From Corallium rubrum (Eukaryota > Cnidaria > Anthozoa > Scleralcyonacea > Coralliidae), in the NCBI GenBank assembly GCA_964035015.1, contig OZ036015.1, forward strand, positions 6,324,046-6,388,045: a stretch of 64,000 nt of DNA, given 5' to 3'. The position numbers and the translations under genes were made by a program. Positions 23,955 to 33,116 of this stretch are shown piece after piece. Every line of letters begins with the position of its first letter. Position 1 is the stretch's first letter. The notes below the pieces were generated by a model that searched no databases, had not been told where the DNA came from, and was given only the letters and a program-made list of their open reading frames with translations.

Positions 23955-26900
23955 TCATGTCTCTGTTAGATTCTCTTCAACTTGTTGTAGGTACAGTTGA
24001 CGAAATAATTCTGCTTCCTGGATTGTTTTCTTCAGCATCTGTTTTATCACTTTGTTGTCCTTTCTACTCAAAAGTAGATTAATGCCTTGGAGTTCAGTCA
24101 CAATTTTTACCAACTCATTATATGATGTAGCAATGTCATCTTCACTTGGCGCTTTTCCTTTTCCAATCATATGGTCAACGAGTGATTTCAAGACATACTT
24201 CTCCATGGTGTTCCAATTCGGATCCTTTGGTTTCTCACCGCATTGCAGCATGTAATCCAGGCTCGTCGTTCGCAAACCCTGCATGCACTGTTTTTCACGT
24301 TTTCGTTGTCTTCCTTTATGATTGTTGTTAGAAGGCGGTGTATTCTGGTCTGATTTCTTGCCGTGAGGGTTGTTGCAATTCAGGCAATAACATAATGACG
24401 AACACTTCTTCAGCTCACGAAAGCAAGGGCACTGTGAACGACGTTCTCCTGGTATTTGAAAGCAGAAGGCTTTTTCTTTGGTCTGCTTTGCTGCACCTCG
24501 CCCACAACGACAACCTTTTCTTTGGTGACGGTCTTGGTCAGGGCATGTAGGAACTGGCGCAATGCTTCCACGGTTGGTAGAATCTCTTTCACACACTACT
24601 TCATTTGTTTCGATGTTGCTGGATTCTACCACTGCGTCATAATGCCCACATCCAGAATGGTTAAAGGCTAAGTAAAGGGGATAGCTTATTAAGGCCTTTC
24701 CTCTTGGGACTATTGGTAAGGTTTCCATTCTTCGCATGGAAGTAAAAAGTACAACATTTATTTGAAGTACATTTGCAAGGCCAGTAGCCATAATGTTTCC
24801 CAGTTCACCAGCGAAGACGCCAGGTTTCTTGTACGATTGTGCTAGCTCTTGGAAAGACATTTGTTGAGTAGTAACAAATTTTTCATATTCTCTCGCATTT
24901 TCAAGCCATTCAGTCACCAAAAGGTTGCGTAACTGGAGAACATTGGTTGCAAGGTCTGCATCAAAACATAATTTTAAATTTTGTAAATATGCAGTGTAGC
25001 TTTGGTATTTTCTGGAGGAAACGATCTGCTTCAGACCAAATATAGTGGAAGTAAAGAGCCAATCGCCATCTGGAGGGGATTTCACAAACTCCATATTGTA
25101 TGAAGTCAATGTACTTTCCAAACGTTCTATACTCTCTTCTTGTTCCACAGTCTTGTTGACGCAGCTTCCAAAAGCAAACAGTGTAGGATTTGACATTAGA
25201 TTCACATGAATGGTGTTGAACGCCCGATTTCCTCCATTAGTTTTTGTCAAACTTTCCACAACAGGAGCAAGATTTGTCGCTCTATCTAAAATTTCTTTCA
25301 CTTCTTCATTTTCCAGTTTAAAGTCAGAATTATTTAAAAGATCTTCTAAATCTTGTCCCTCCCCATCCCAGTTGCAATCTGCAAACAAATCGCAATAAGA
25401 CAATGGTATAGCATCTTCGCTGGAGTTAAATCTTCTTTCGCTTGAAACTCCTACACCAAAAATTTCCTTTGCATCGTTTTTGTTGAAACTTGATGATATA
25501 TTACAAGAATCGATTACAGGTACCACTTTTATTTTCTTGTCGGCAGAATTTCCTAATTTTCTCTTTTCGTTCCATACGTAAAGAAATGTTGTAAAAAGGG
25601 CTACCGCCAGATGTACACCGATACGTACTTTAGTTGCACTTCTACGCAGACATTTGTGAAGGTTTTCGTTACGATCAGTACCACACCCAGGTGGAATATT
25701 GGACAAGCAACCCTTCTTGATGGGTTCCCTGAGGTGTACAATCTCTTTCAGTGCATCCAAAAAGCACGTCCTTCCACGTAAGCACGAAATCATCTATCTG
25801 TTTGTTTAGCGTCCCAGGGCTAGGAGTATGTTCTTTGCGATTTTCCCCATGATCACTTGGATGACGAAATGTAAGTGAAAATGCTTGAGCACAATGAAAA
25901 CTAAACGGGTGTCTTTTAGGAATCTTTTTACTGTTCTTTGTACCGCATGAAAGACATCTAGTTTAACCGTGAAATTCTCACCGAACACAGAGTGGAGCTT
26001 TTTCCTCCACGAGCAACAGTTGTCTGTAAAACACAAGTCGACATTTTTGCCCTGTTGTTTAAATCTTCTCTCTAGTCCTTTCAAAAGGTCTTCCACTTTA
26101 GTGAAGGCTGTACCATAAGTTAATTGCCAAGCGATTACGCATCCTATTTCATTCATGACACAGAACATGGAATCGTATTGCTTTTCCCAACGTGAATCAC
26201 ATTTTCGAGTTGCTCCAATATTTGCTGCCACTTTAAAAGTGTGATCAATGGATATCCACTCGGCAGAATGTTCAGTCATCTTGTGTGTGTACGCTTGTTG
26301 CTTTTTTTCGAAATCATAAATAAAACAATCTCTTATTACGGTTATGCTTGGTGCTTTATACTCATCTGGTACGTCAGGAGGGAACCTTTCGGATTCGTGA
26401 TCAGAAAACGTCGGGATGTCGTTTGCAGATGCGAAAAGTTTAAAATCTTCTTCAAAAGAAATACGCTTTCTAGTGTATGCCTCCATGTATATTTGACTCA
26501 GCATTGAATGAATGTGCTCCATTTTTAAACCAGATGTTATATAACAAACAATGCTTTGCTGAAGCTCGCGTGTTACTCCTCTGATATGTGATAAAATGAA
26601 CGGTCTTCGTGATTCCGGTACAAGGTTCAATATAGTTGGGTCGTGAGCAATTATCTCAGCATGTTGCCCTGTGCATCGATAAACTCGGCTGACTAAGTAA
26701 ATTGGTCCATTTACCCCATATAATAATCTACATGACTCTCGCTGGCTATGGCAGTCTTTCCAATGCGCACTCCGAAGCGTTCGATCATCCGAACTGATTT
26801 GACATTCCGAGCGAGGACATTTGATTGCACCACCTAGGCACGCAAGCTGATTTAGTGGATCCCAGAACAACAGGACTGGACGCATGTAATCGTAAGGGTC

Positions 26901-27134
26901 AGGAACCAGGGGATTAGATACGCGTACCATCGGGATAGGTGGATAAACAAACAGAGCAGCAGGCAAATCTTGAAATTGTTGTATCACACTTGCTATGTAC
27001 TGGTGATGACACTCTCGTAAATACACACAGCTTGTTTTTTGGTACATAGTCACGCACAGTAGAAAAATCAGTAGGAACTTCGCCCTAATATAAAGAGATA
27101 TGAATTTAATGCACATGACAATTAGACATTGCAA
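23955..27134 (-). pseudogene. Broken DUF6729-DDE-OTU-CXC transposase of the large transposon
   Basis: Two open pieces in the same frame (27134-25806, 442 codons; 25793-23955, 612 codons) are parts of one protein of about 1060 codons. The first has a Cys-rich module like DUF6729 (MRPVLLFWDP at 85-94, C106, C111, C154). It continues with SIDHTF (D297), FTDN (D371) and DVFHAVQR (D393, H396). The second starts with GTDRNENLHK (E43), likely the third acidic residue. It then has an OTU-like stretch from DGDWLF (242-247) to GCGHYDAV (H384), where Trp245 replaces the expected Cys, and a CXC domain at 428-479 (CRCG to CNNPHG). Between about 25920 and 25764 the homologous-looking reading (RHPSDHGENRKEHTPSPG, TLNKQIDDFVLTWKDV) is in another frame. 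A one-base loss near 25921 and a one-base gain at the A5 run 25759-25763 explain both in-frame stops. It is probably non-functional unless the indels are assembly errors. Confidence 0.82.
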
Positions 27135-27337
27135 TGCATGATATAGGTGTCACACGCCCTTGTTATTTGTGCATTCTCCGCATAATTAAGATCAATTGGA
27201 TTAACAATCCCGCTAAATGTCCTCCAGTCGTATTCGTTTAACTTACAATAGTCGCTTAGCGCAAAAATGATAACATCAGCATGCAATGAGGCGGAAGTTG
27301 GGTTTTTCATTCCTGTATGGTCATGGAAAAAACCCAC
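27122..27337 (-). CDS. Possible 5' exon of the transposase gene
   Basis: A 71-codon minus-strand frame starting MGFFHDHTGMKNPTS lies just upstream of the transposase and overlaps its nominal start in another frame. The transposase frame has a plausible acceptor (TTATATTAG then GGCGAAG, about 27089), so a short intron could join the two. The residues before YLRECHHQ in the downstream frame (hydrophobic FLLIFLLCV) do not look like a natural start. No domain is recognised, and the donor is uncertain. Confidence 0.3.
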   Translation of the reverse strand: MGFFHDHTGMKNPTSASLHADVIIFALSDYCKLNEYDWRTFSGIVNPIDLNYAENAQITRACDTYIMHCNV

Positions 27338-27802
27338 CAGTATGCATGAAGCAGCTAAATACTGTTGTCGGTCATCTCTTTAATATAAGGCTTGTGCACA
27401 CTAGGAAAAGATCGCGATCTTTCTTTATAAGGTATGTTCTTATGTTGGAAACATTTAAATGACATGAAGCATTTTACGTCGACATAAAAGCCTTTATGTT
27501 TATGAAATTATGTCTTTATGTCGCAAGTGTGAATGCACATAAATGGTTGATAAGGTCAGATGAGATTTGGAGATCTGTGAGTTGTATATGTGCGATTATC
27601 AGTTGTCTCATTATTATCACCCTGAGGTCAGTCAAATGTGATTGGTTGCTGTCTTGTTTGTAGATCAAATCTGTCCAATAGTTATTTTTGATAAAAATTG
27701 GCGCGAAGTTTCGACCAATGAAACATTAACTAACAATCAGGCTAATAATACGTACACTATCGAACAACACGGCATTATCACTTGTGACGCTATACACTCA
27801 CG
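27338..27802. promoter_or_regulatory. Divergent promoter region of the large transposon
   Basis: Intergenic space between the leftward transposase and the rightward ATPase gene, where both would have to start. CCAAT-type motifs (GATTGGTTGC near 27640 and ACCAATGAAAC near 27713) are present. The stretch 27387-27540 has weakly inverted ends (TTGTGCACACT and AGTGTGAATGCACA) and may be a decayed MITE. No TATA element is certain. Confidence 0.35.
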
Positions 27803-28408
27803 ATGCTTGGGAATTCACAGCGCAAGAGAAAGGCCAACGACACTAGTGACGATGTAGTGGAAGCTTTGGCGATAGAGGCAAGCGACAACGGTATCGATTG
27901 GGATAACGTTGCTCCTGTGTACTTCACCAATTGGCTAGAAATGTTTGCGCGTGCACATGGTGTCGTTAAAGACATAATGTATATGGCAATCCTTCCAAGA
28001 ATAGCTGGTCTGTTGGGCTCCCAAACTTGCCTCAAGTTATCCGAAGGCCATCGAGAGAGTATGGGTTGTTTTATTCTGTGTTTGGCTCCTCCTGATGCAG
28101 CCAAGTCGCCAGCCAACAATCACGGCGGTAAAATTCCAATGTCCTATGTCGAACGCGAGAATAACGTCAGGTTGTCACTCGACAAATTTACCGAAGTTGG
28201 GCTACGGCAACATTTAATTGACAACAATGGCACGGCAGTCATCGTGAAGGACGAAACGTACCAGACCTTAAGGCAGATACTGAGCGAGAAAGAAATGGGA
28301 ACTTTGTGCCGCCTGTATGACGGAGATTCTTTATTTGTTACCACTGGTGCCAACGCAAAACCAGTGGGCGTTGATAAAACAAGTATTGCGCTAGGAGGGT
28401 TTTTACAG
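27803..28408 (+). CDS. DUF3987-type ATPase of the transposon, exon 1
   Basis: This exon starts at ATG 27803, encodes 202 residues and ends TTACAG before a GTATGT donor. The layout matches DUF3987, a helicase or primase-associated P-loop domain. It has an N-terminal helical part, an ILCLAPPDAAKSPAN loop (91-105) where the P-loop should be, AVIVKDE (Walker B-like, D150 E151), RLYDGDSL and DKTSIALGGFLQ. The P-loop glycines usual in this family are Asp98 and Ala100, each one base from a Gly codon, so ATP binding is doubtful. The likely role is as a helicase-like helper of transposition; that is inference. It diverges from the transposase gene. The full gene joins this exon to 28600-29100 and 31869-32268. 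Confidence 0.72.
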
Positions 28409-28599
28409 GTATGTTTATTTTGTCATTCTGCTCTGTAAACGCTGTTGTATATTTTTCTAGTCAGGTGGCCGCTATGCATGGGTGTACATTTTTTATACTG
28501 TATATTAAACTGTATTACGGTATATGAACCTTCTAAACCTACATGTTGATTTGCAATTCTAAGGTAAACTAAAATATGCAACCATTGCTTTGGGCACAG

Positions 28600-29100
28600 G
28601 TGAAACATCTCCTGGCAGATCTTTACCCTCAGATGTCGGCTGGCCGAGATGGCTTCGATGCAAGATTTAACATCGGCATCGTTAGACCTGAAGCCTTAAC
28701 CCGTAAAGAAAGTGCCAATTACGAGGAAGTACTTCGTCAATCCAACCTGCAAGATCCTAACCTGCTTTTCAACGCCATATACTGCGACCACAACGGGGAA
28801 GATATAGCTATTCATTATTATCTCGACGATGAAGCTTTGGTAGAGTTTGACGATTTTGATGAGCAAGTTTGTCTGCAACTCAATTGCAATTGGCAGTTAG
28901 GAAACCTGGTCACAAGAGCGACTAAAGAACGCCGCCATGTTCTGCGATGGACGGTGATATTGTACGTCACTTACCAGTACACCAGAAGAGCTCTATTTGA
29001 AGCTTACGGTCCAATCTCCCGAAAGATACCAAAGAGGTATGTTAAGTATGCCATCAAGTTGAACGAGTACTTCAAGAAACAAAAGGAAATCATCGAGAAG
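28600..29100 (+). CDS. DUF3987-type ATPase of the transposon, exon 2
   Basis: The acceptor GGGCACAG at 28599 and exon 1's donor keep the frame: GGFLQ continues as VKHLLADLYPQMSAGRDGFD and ARFNIGIVRPEAL. This is the turn from the ATPase core to the arginine-containing end of DUF3987. The exon encodes 167 residues, ends with KLNEYFKKQKEIIEK and meets an AAG/GTTTGT donor at 29101. The C-terminal helices are usual for the family. The following intron is 2.77 kb because a MITE and a tyrosine recombinase element entered it. Confidence 0.72.
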
Positions 29101-29274
29101 GTTTGTATACAATTTGTGCCTTAAACTGTTATACACAATTTACGCCATTTGTTTAACTATAGAATAAGGTGTCCACTACGCGTGCTCTGTTGGATGGTCT
29201 CCGTGCGTTTATAAGGCCATAAGCCTGAGGATGTAAATGGATGGGAGGCCACGCATGTGTGAGCATGCGTATTG

Positions 29275-29525
29275 ATTGAAGAGGTCCTGAAGAGGGGGGG
29301 GAGTGCAGATCCCATTTTCCCAGCGTATATTGTTACGAAATCCCATTCCCATTAACGAAATATCTTGAAATCCTAGTCCCATCCTCAAAATTTTCTTTCC
29401 CATTCCCAGTGACAATTAAAAAATCCCATTCCGCCCAGTGATAAAAAAACACGAAAATCCCAATTCCCAGCGCTAAAAATGAGCAAATCCCAGTTCCAAT
29501 TTTACCCTTCAGGACCCTCATTGAA
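29275..29525. mobile_element. 239-bp MITE with 6-bp ATTGAA duplication
   Basis: Inverted ends GAGG(G)TCCTGAAG (29281-29292) and CTTCAGGACCCTC (29507-29519) are flanked by ATTGAA on each side (29275-29280, 29520-29525). The interior is a degenerate series of AAATCCCATTCCCA-like units. It lies in the second intron of the ATPase gene. Confidence 0.72.
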
Positions 29526-29747
29526 TATTTGTGCCACGTTTTATGTTCTAGCTAAATTGTAATTAAGGTGGTACTGGTCTTATACCGAAAAAATAAAATT
29601 TGAGTGAAATCCATCAATTTTTTAAACTAAAGAATTGCAATATTTAAACCTTGTTGGCATGTCTATACCCTTTTTGCTGAAAAACATGCTTTAATGGCCC
29701 GATGAGTTTTAAGTGCGAGCAAGTAAAAATACAAGAGACGTATATAT

Positions 29748-29892
29748 GTTATTTACCAAACTGGAGGTCCGTACTGGAAAAATATTGCCCGAGGTCTTGA
29801 CTGTACGGAACGAGGCCGCAGGCCGAGTTCCATACAGTCAAGACCGAGGGCAATATTTTTCCAGTACGGACCGACAAAGTTTGGTAAATAAC
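29748..29892. repeat. 145-bp hairpin at the edge of the recombinase element
   Basis: Arms starting GTTATTTACCAAACT and ending AGTTTGGTAAATAAC enclose a second pairing of GGTCCGTACTGGAAAAATAT with its reverse, and a third around GAGGCCGCAGGC. GGTCCGTA also recurs several times at the other end of the element (31620-31705), so it may be a subterminal binding site. Confidence 0.75.
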
Positions 29893-29893
29893 T

Positions 29894-31717
29894 TATTTAT
29901 TTTTCCCACATTAAAACAAAATAATTGTTACAAGTCAAACATTTATTATTCAGAACGGCAATGCCAAATATGGAAGTGAGTCACATGACTAAACTAGCGT
30001 GTTCGTTCTTCGCTCCAAAGCAAAAGAGACCTCGAGGGGCAGCAACTAAGTTTAAATTTTCAATAACATTACTTGTATTTAATGTACAACAAAAGAAAAA
30101 AGAAGGAAACAAATCAGTCCGAGTCCGAGTCATCGCTGATGATCATTTTTCGCTTCTTAGCTGGCACTGATGTTGGATTTTTGACTTGATTGTCGTTGGT
30201 GTAAAAATTAAACGAACATCTTTCGATTTTCCCAATGTTTGCCCCTGAAAACATACCGTCGATAGCTGACCGTTTACAAAGCGAAATATCTTGCTGTTGG
30301 AAAGACGATGGAGATGAAAATGCCGTGACTTGATGTTGTGGTAGTCGTGAAGTTGAAGCGGAAGATGTCAAGAGAGAAGTAGAGGCACGACTTAAAATCA
30401 TGGGCATTTTTCGTTGGTGACTGGTCGAAGCCGACTTGTATGAATCCAAGCTCTTTAAGTTCTTGTGGCCACTTAGTTGGGCGACGTAATTCTCTGGCAC
30501 ATCGGCATCCATTAGTCTCGAAATACACGTTTTTCTCACAGAGTGATTGGTGATATTCCCCGGCAAATTTGCAGCTTTTGCAGCTTTAACGAGGAATTTT
30601 CCAATCTCGTTTTTTCCGAGCGGCCCCTTCATATACCAAACTTCGCATTCTGGTTTTCGTCGGCGGTTTACAGCCAAGAAGAAAGGCGAATCTTGCTGCT
30701 TCATTTCGGTTGGACGGTGGGCAGCGAATGATTTGTACAGTTTAACTGGACAACGTTTATTATCGGTTGCTTGAGCAGTAGGTTTAAAAGCTCTTCGATG
30801 TTGACCATCACCATGCCGTGTTTTGGAGCCTCGTTCAGCGTGCCATATGAGCATTTCATTGCCAGTTTCTGGGTCTTTACCGACTGTGATATCGCCCCAT
30901 TTGAGTCTCCTTGCTTCATCGCGAGCCCTAAAACCAAAATGAAGGGCGAGAACCCACCAGACTGTCCTTTGGAGTACTTCAGGGTCGTGGTCACCAAACA
31001 AGCCACGTTGAAACAGAAGGTCTTCTTCGGATTTCGTGAGTTCTCTTGCTGCTTGCGGACGGTTTCCTTTGGCGTGTTGTTGTACCAGTTGCCGTTTTCT
31101 GGCCAGAAGAACTTCTCGAGACTTCGAGAACTCTTGGTCTTGAAAAATGTTCAGGTTTGAACTTTTGTCATTCAGATAACGTTGTAAACTTCTCTGAAAA
31201 GCTGTGAGAGACGAAGGCTCGTAAACATCGCCATTTTTCTTGCGAGCGTTAACGAAAAATTTGGCGAGGAGTAAGTTTAATTCCTTGGCAGGTATGGTTT
31301 GAATTTCTCGTACTTCATTGATAGACAAAAAGTACCTGGTAAGGACATTTATATCGTATTCCGTTTTCTTCTTCGTGTTTTCCGGTCGTTGACTCTCAAT
31401 ATAATTTTGGATGTCAATATCGCTGCCATTGTAACACCCGTTTTCGTTCGCATTTGGGTCTGAATAGACTAAATTTCCAGCACTTGTGCTTGGAACGTCG
31501 TCTTGGGGATAATAAAATTCGCTCTCGCTATGTTCACTATCGTCGGAGTACATTTTTCAGCACTACTTTGGTTTGAAAACTGTTTTTCACCCCCATATTA
31601 GTTTTGGCGGGAAAAACGAGAGGTCCGTACTTGTGTGATACGGACCTCGTATTTAGCCAATCAGAAGACGGCATTTTTGTTACGGACCTGCAGTTACGGA
31701 CCTGGGAAAAATAAATA
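29894..31717. mobile_element. Crypton-like tyrosine recombinase element
   Basis: Sequences TATTTATTTTTCCCA (29894-29908) and TGGGAAAAATAAATA (31703-31717) are exact inverted copies that bracket the recombinase gene. GGTCCGTA or TACGGACC repeats cluster just inside or outside both ends. The left limit could instead be 29748 if the hairpin belongs to it. The element lies antisense within an intron of the DUF3987 gene. Its intact gene compared with the broken genes around it indicates a later arrival. Confidence 0.65.
30114..31553 (-). CDS. Crypton-type tyrosine recombinase, intact
   Basis: A single 479-residue open frame. The acidic N-terminal region (1-60) precedes a helical core-binding part (about 65-170) with YDINVLTRYFLSINEVREI, as in DUF3504/KIAA1958 and KCTD1-related proteins domesticated from Cryptons. 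The catalytic domain shows GFRARDEARRL (Arg209 or Arg211), a Lys region at SKTRHG (about 243-248), NHSVRK (His337, Arg340), SGHKN (His363) and SYKS (nucleophile Tyr372), so the R-K-H-R-H-Y set is present. A low-complexity tail ends in PAKKRKM, a likely nuclear signal, then acidic residues. It should cut and rejoin DNA through a 3'-phosphotyrosine link. The start ATG at 31553 follows GGTCCGTA palindromes that may hold the promoter. AATAAA (minus strand) occurs near 29942. No reverse transcriptase is nearby, which argues against a DIRS element. Confidence 0.88.
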   Translation of the reverse strand: MYSDDSEHSESEFYYPQDDVPSTSAGNLVYSDPNANENGCYNGSDIDIQNYIESQRPENTKKKTEYDINVLTRYFLSINEVREIQTIPAKELNLLLAKFFVNARKKNGDVYEPSSLTAFQRSLQRYLNDKSSNLNIFQDQEFSKSREVLLARKRQLVQQHAKGNRPQAARELTKSEEDLLFQRGLFGDHDPEVLQRTVWWVLALHFGFRARDEARRLKWGDITVGKDPETGNEMLIWHAERGSKTRHGDGQHRRAFKPTAQATDNKRCPVKLYKSFAAHRPTEMKQQDSPFFLAVNRRRKPECEVWYMKGPLGKNEIGKFLVKAAKAANLPGNITNHSVRKTCISRLMDADVPENYVAQLSGHKNLKSLDSYKSASTSHQRKMPMILSRASTSLLTSSASTSRLPQHQVTAFSSPSSFQQQDISLCKRSAIDGMFSGANIGKIERCSFNFYTNDNQVKNPTSVPAKKRKMIISDDSDSD

Positions 31718-31868
31718 TGGATATTGACCTGGTCAAAAGGAATACCTATATACAACAAAAAAACTCGAATCTTATTTGAACTATACGAGTATATAAAGCA
31801 TGCTGTATAAAACATAAGGCGTCGTGCACTGTAACTTTACGTTCTCTCTTTTTTTTTTATCTTAACAG

Positions 31869-32268
31869 CACTTGACCGGCGGGGCAGTAGAAAACACCAC
31901 AAAGCGAATGGTGAAGAAAGTCCTAGACTACGATGGGCCACTTGTGGTAACCAACTTGTTGAGAGAGAGATTCAGCTCCGCAACTCGACCAACAACAACG
32001 GAGGTTGACGAGAGTATGGAAACTCTCCAAAGCGAATCTTTGGGCTACGTTGTTAAGAGTAGAAACACAGTGGCGTTTCTCAAAGAGGTCCCAGACAGAG
32101 TTGAGTAATTCGATTGAAAGGTATGGCTTATCCATGGACAACTACACGAAATTATTTTTTAAGACCGACATGGACATCTCAAATAGACTTCGCGAAAGGC
32201 TAATAGCTCACAGTGAAGTAGCATCTCGAATTCTGAATGCCGCAGAAGCCGATGAGGAAGAACAATAA
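31869..32268 (+). pseudogene. DUF3987-type ATPase of the transposon, exon 3 (frameshifted)
   Basis: The acceptor TTATCTTAACAG at 31868 continues the frame from exon 2 (HLTGGAVENTTKRMVKKVL). The reading runs to a stop at 32106-32108, while the sensible continuation (ELSNSIERYGLSMDNYTKLF, ending AEADEEEQ) lies in the next frame to 32268. One extra base at about 32088-32095 would account for this. The region has no homopolymer there, so a genuine mutation is more likely than a sequencing slip. The tail is helical and acidic with no known domain. Confidence 0.62.
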
Positions 32269-32702
32269 TCTCGTGGCATGGTTAGAAGAAAAGTCAGTGA
32301 GAGACATGCCGGGTCCAACACATTAGTTATATACTTCATGTTATTTTTAATTGTTATAGTTCATGTTTTAGGTCTAATATTAATCGAAGAGGGGAATTTC
32401 TGTTACTTTACATCTCTATTTCATAAAAAAAATTAAAATAAAAATTGAAGTGAATAAAGTTCTCAATATTATGAAATTCCCAGAAATTATATATATGTTA
32501 TGTATATGTTAAAAAAAACAACAACGTATGTATGAAAGTGTTATATATACGCCGAATGTCGTTGTTCATTTCCTACCTTACCAAGTGTCTCTGGTGATTC
32601 CTACGAATCTTATTTGGTTATAACCAATTAAATTAATAGTTGAAATAGCCTTTCCGTTTTACAGTGCAGTACGAAGTAGCTCTTTAATGACCTTACTAAA
32701 TC
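32269..32702 (+). other. 3' flank of the ATPase gene, no coding sequence seen
   Basis: AT-rich sequence with an AATAAA at 32453-32458, about 185 bases past the stop codon and a plausible polyadenylation signal. Nothing else is recognisable. Confidence 0.4.
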
Positions 32703-32703
32703 A

Positions 32704-32813
32704 GACCCCGTTTACACTAGAGCAAATGTATCCGGATTCACATTGTTTTTCATCCTCATGGGAATAAAAAACAATGTGAATCCAGAAACTTTTGCTCTAG
32801 TGTAAACGACGTC
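32704..32813. mobile_element. 110-bp hairpin MITE
   Basis: CGTTTACACTAGAGCAAA at the left is paired by TTTGCTCTAGTGTAAACG at the right, and GGATTCACATTGTTTT pairs with AAAACAATGTGAATCC around a short loop. Outer AGAC/GTCT may extend the arms. It is inside the large transposon, between the ATPase gene and the right terminal repeat. Confidence 0.7.
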
Positions 32814-33116
32814 TCAGTGGCTAAGTCAAATTTGGCATCGCATTGTAATTGTATAGATATATCATATACTCCATCCCAGTTGTCTGTGGCCTCCAGTTCA
32901 TGGGTCAACATATGGCTATCAAATATTTCATTATCAAATGTCCCATTGCAAGAACCACATTTGAAGGTTTCTTCTTTCGTATGAGTTTTTGCGATGGTTA
33001 GCACGAAACGTTGTTAAATTAGTTGAGATAAAGTTCCTCTTGAAACCTATTGTCACATTGTCTTGAAAACTTGTCACATTTTATATTAGCATAATGTTAG
33101 CATAATAATCGCTACG

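Noticed and set aside
24052-24671. Plus-strand frames opposite the CXC and OTU region
   Set aside because: Shadows of the minus-strand transposase reading frame.
30543-31160. Plus-strand frames opposite the tyrosine recombinase
   Set aside because: Shadows of the intact minus-strand gene, with no motif of their own.
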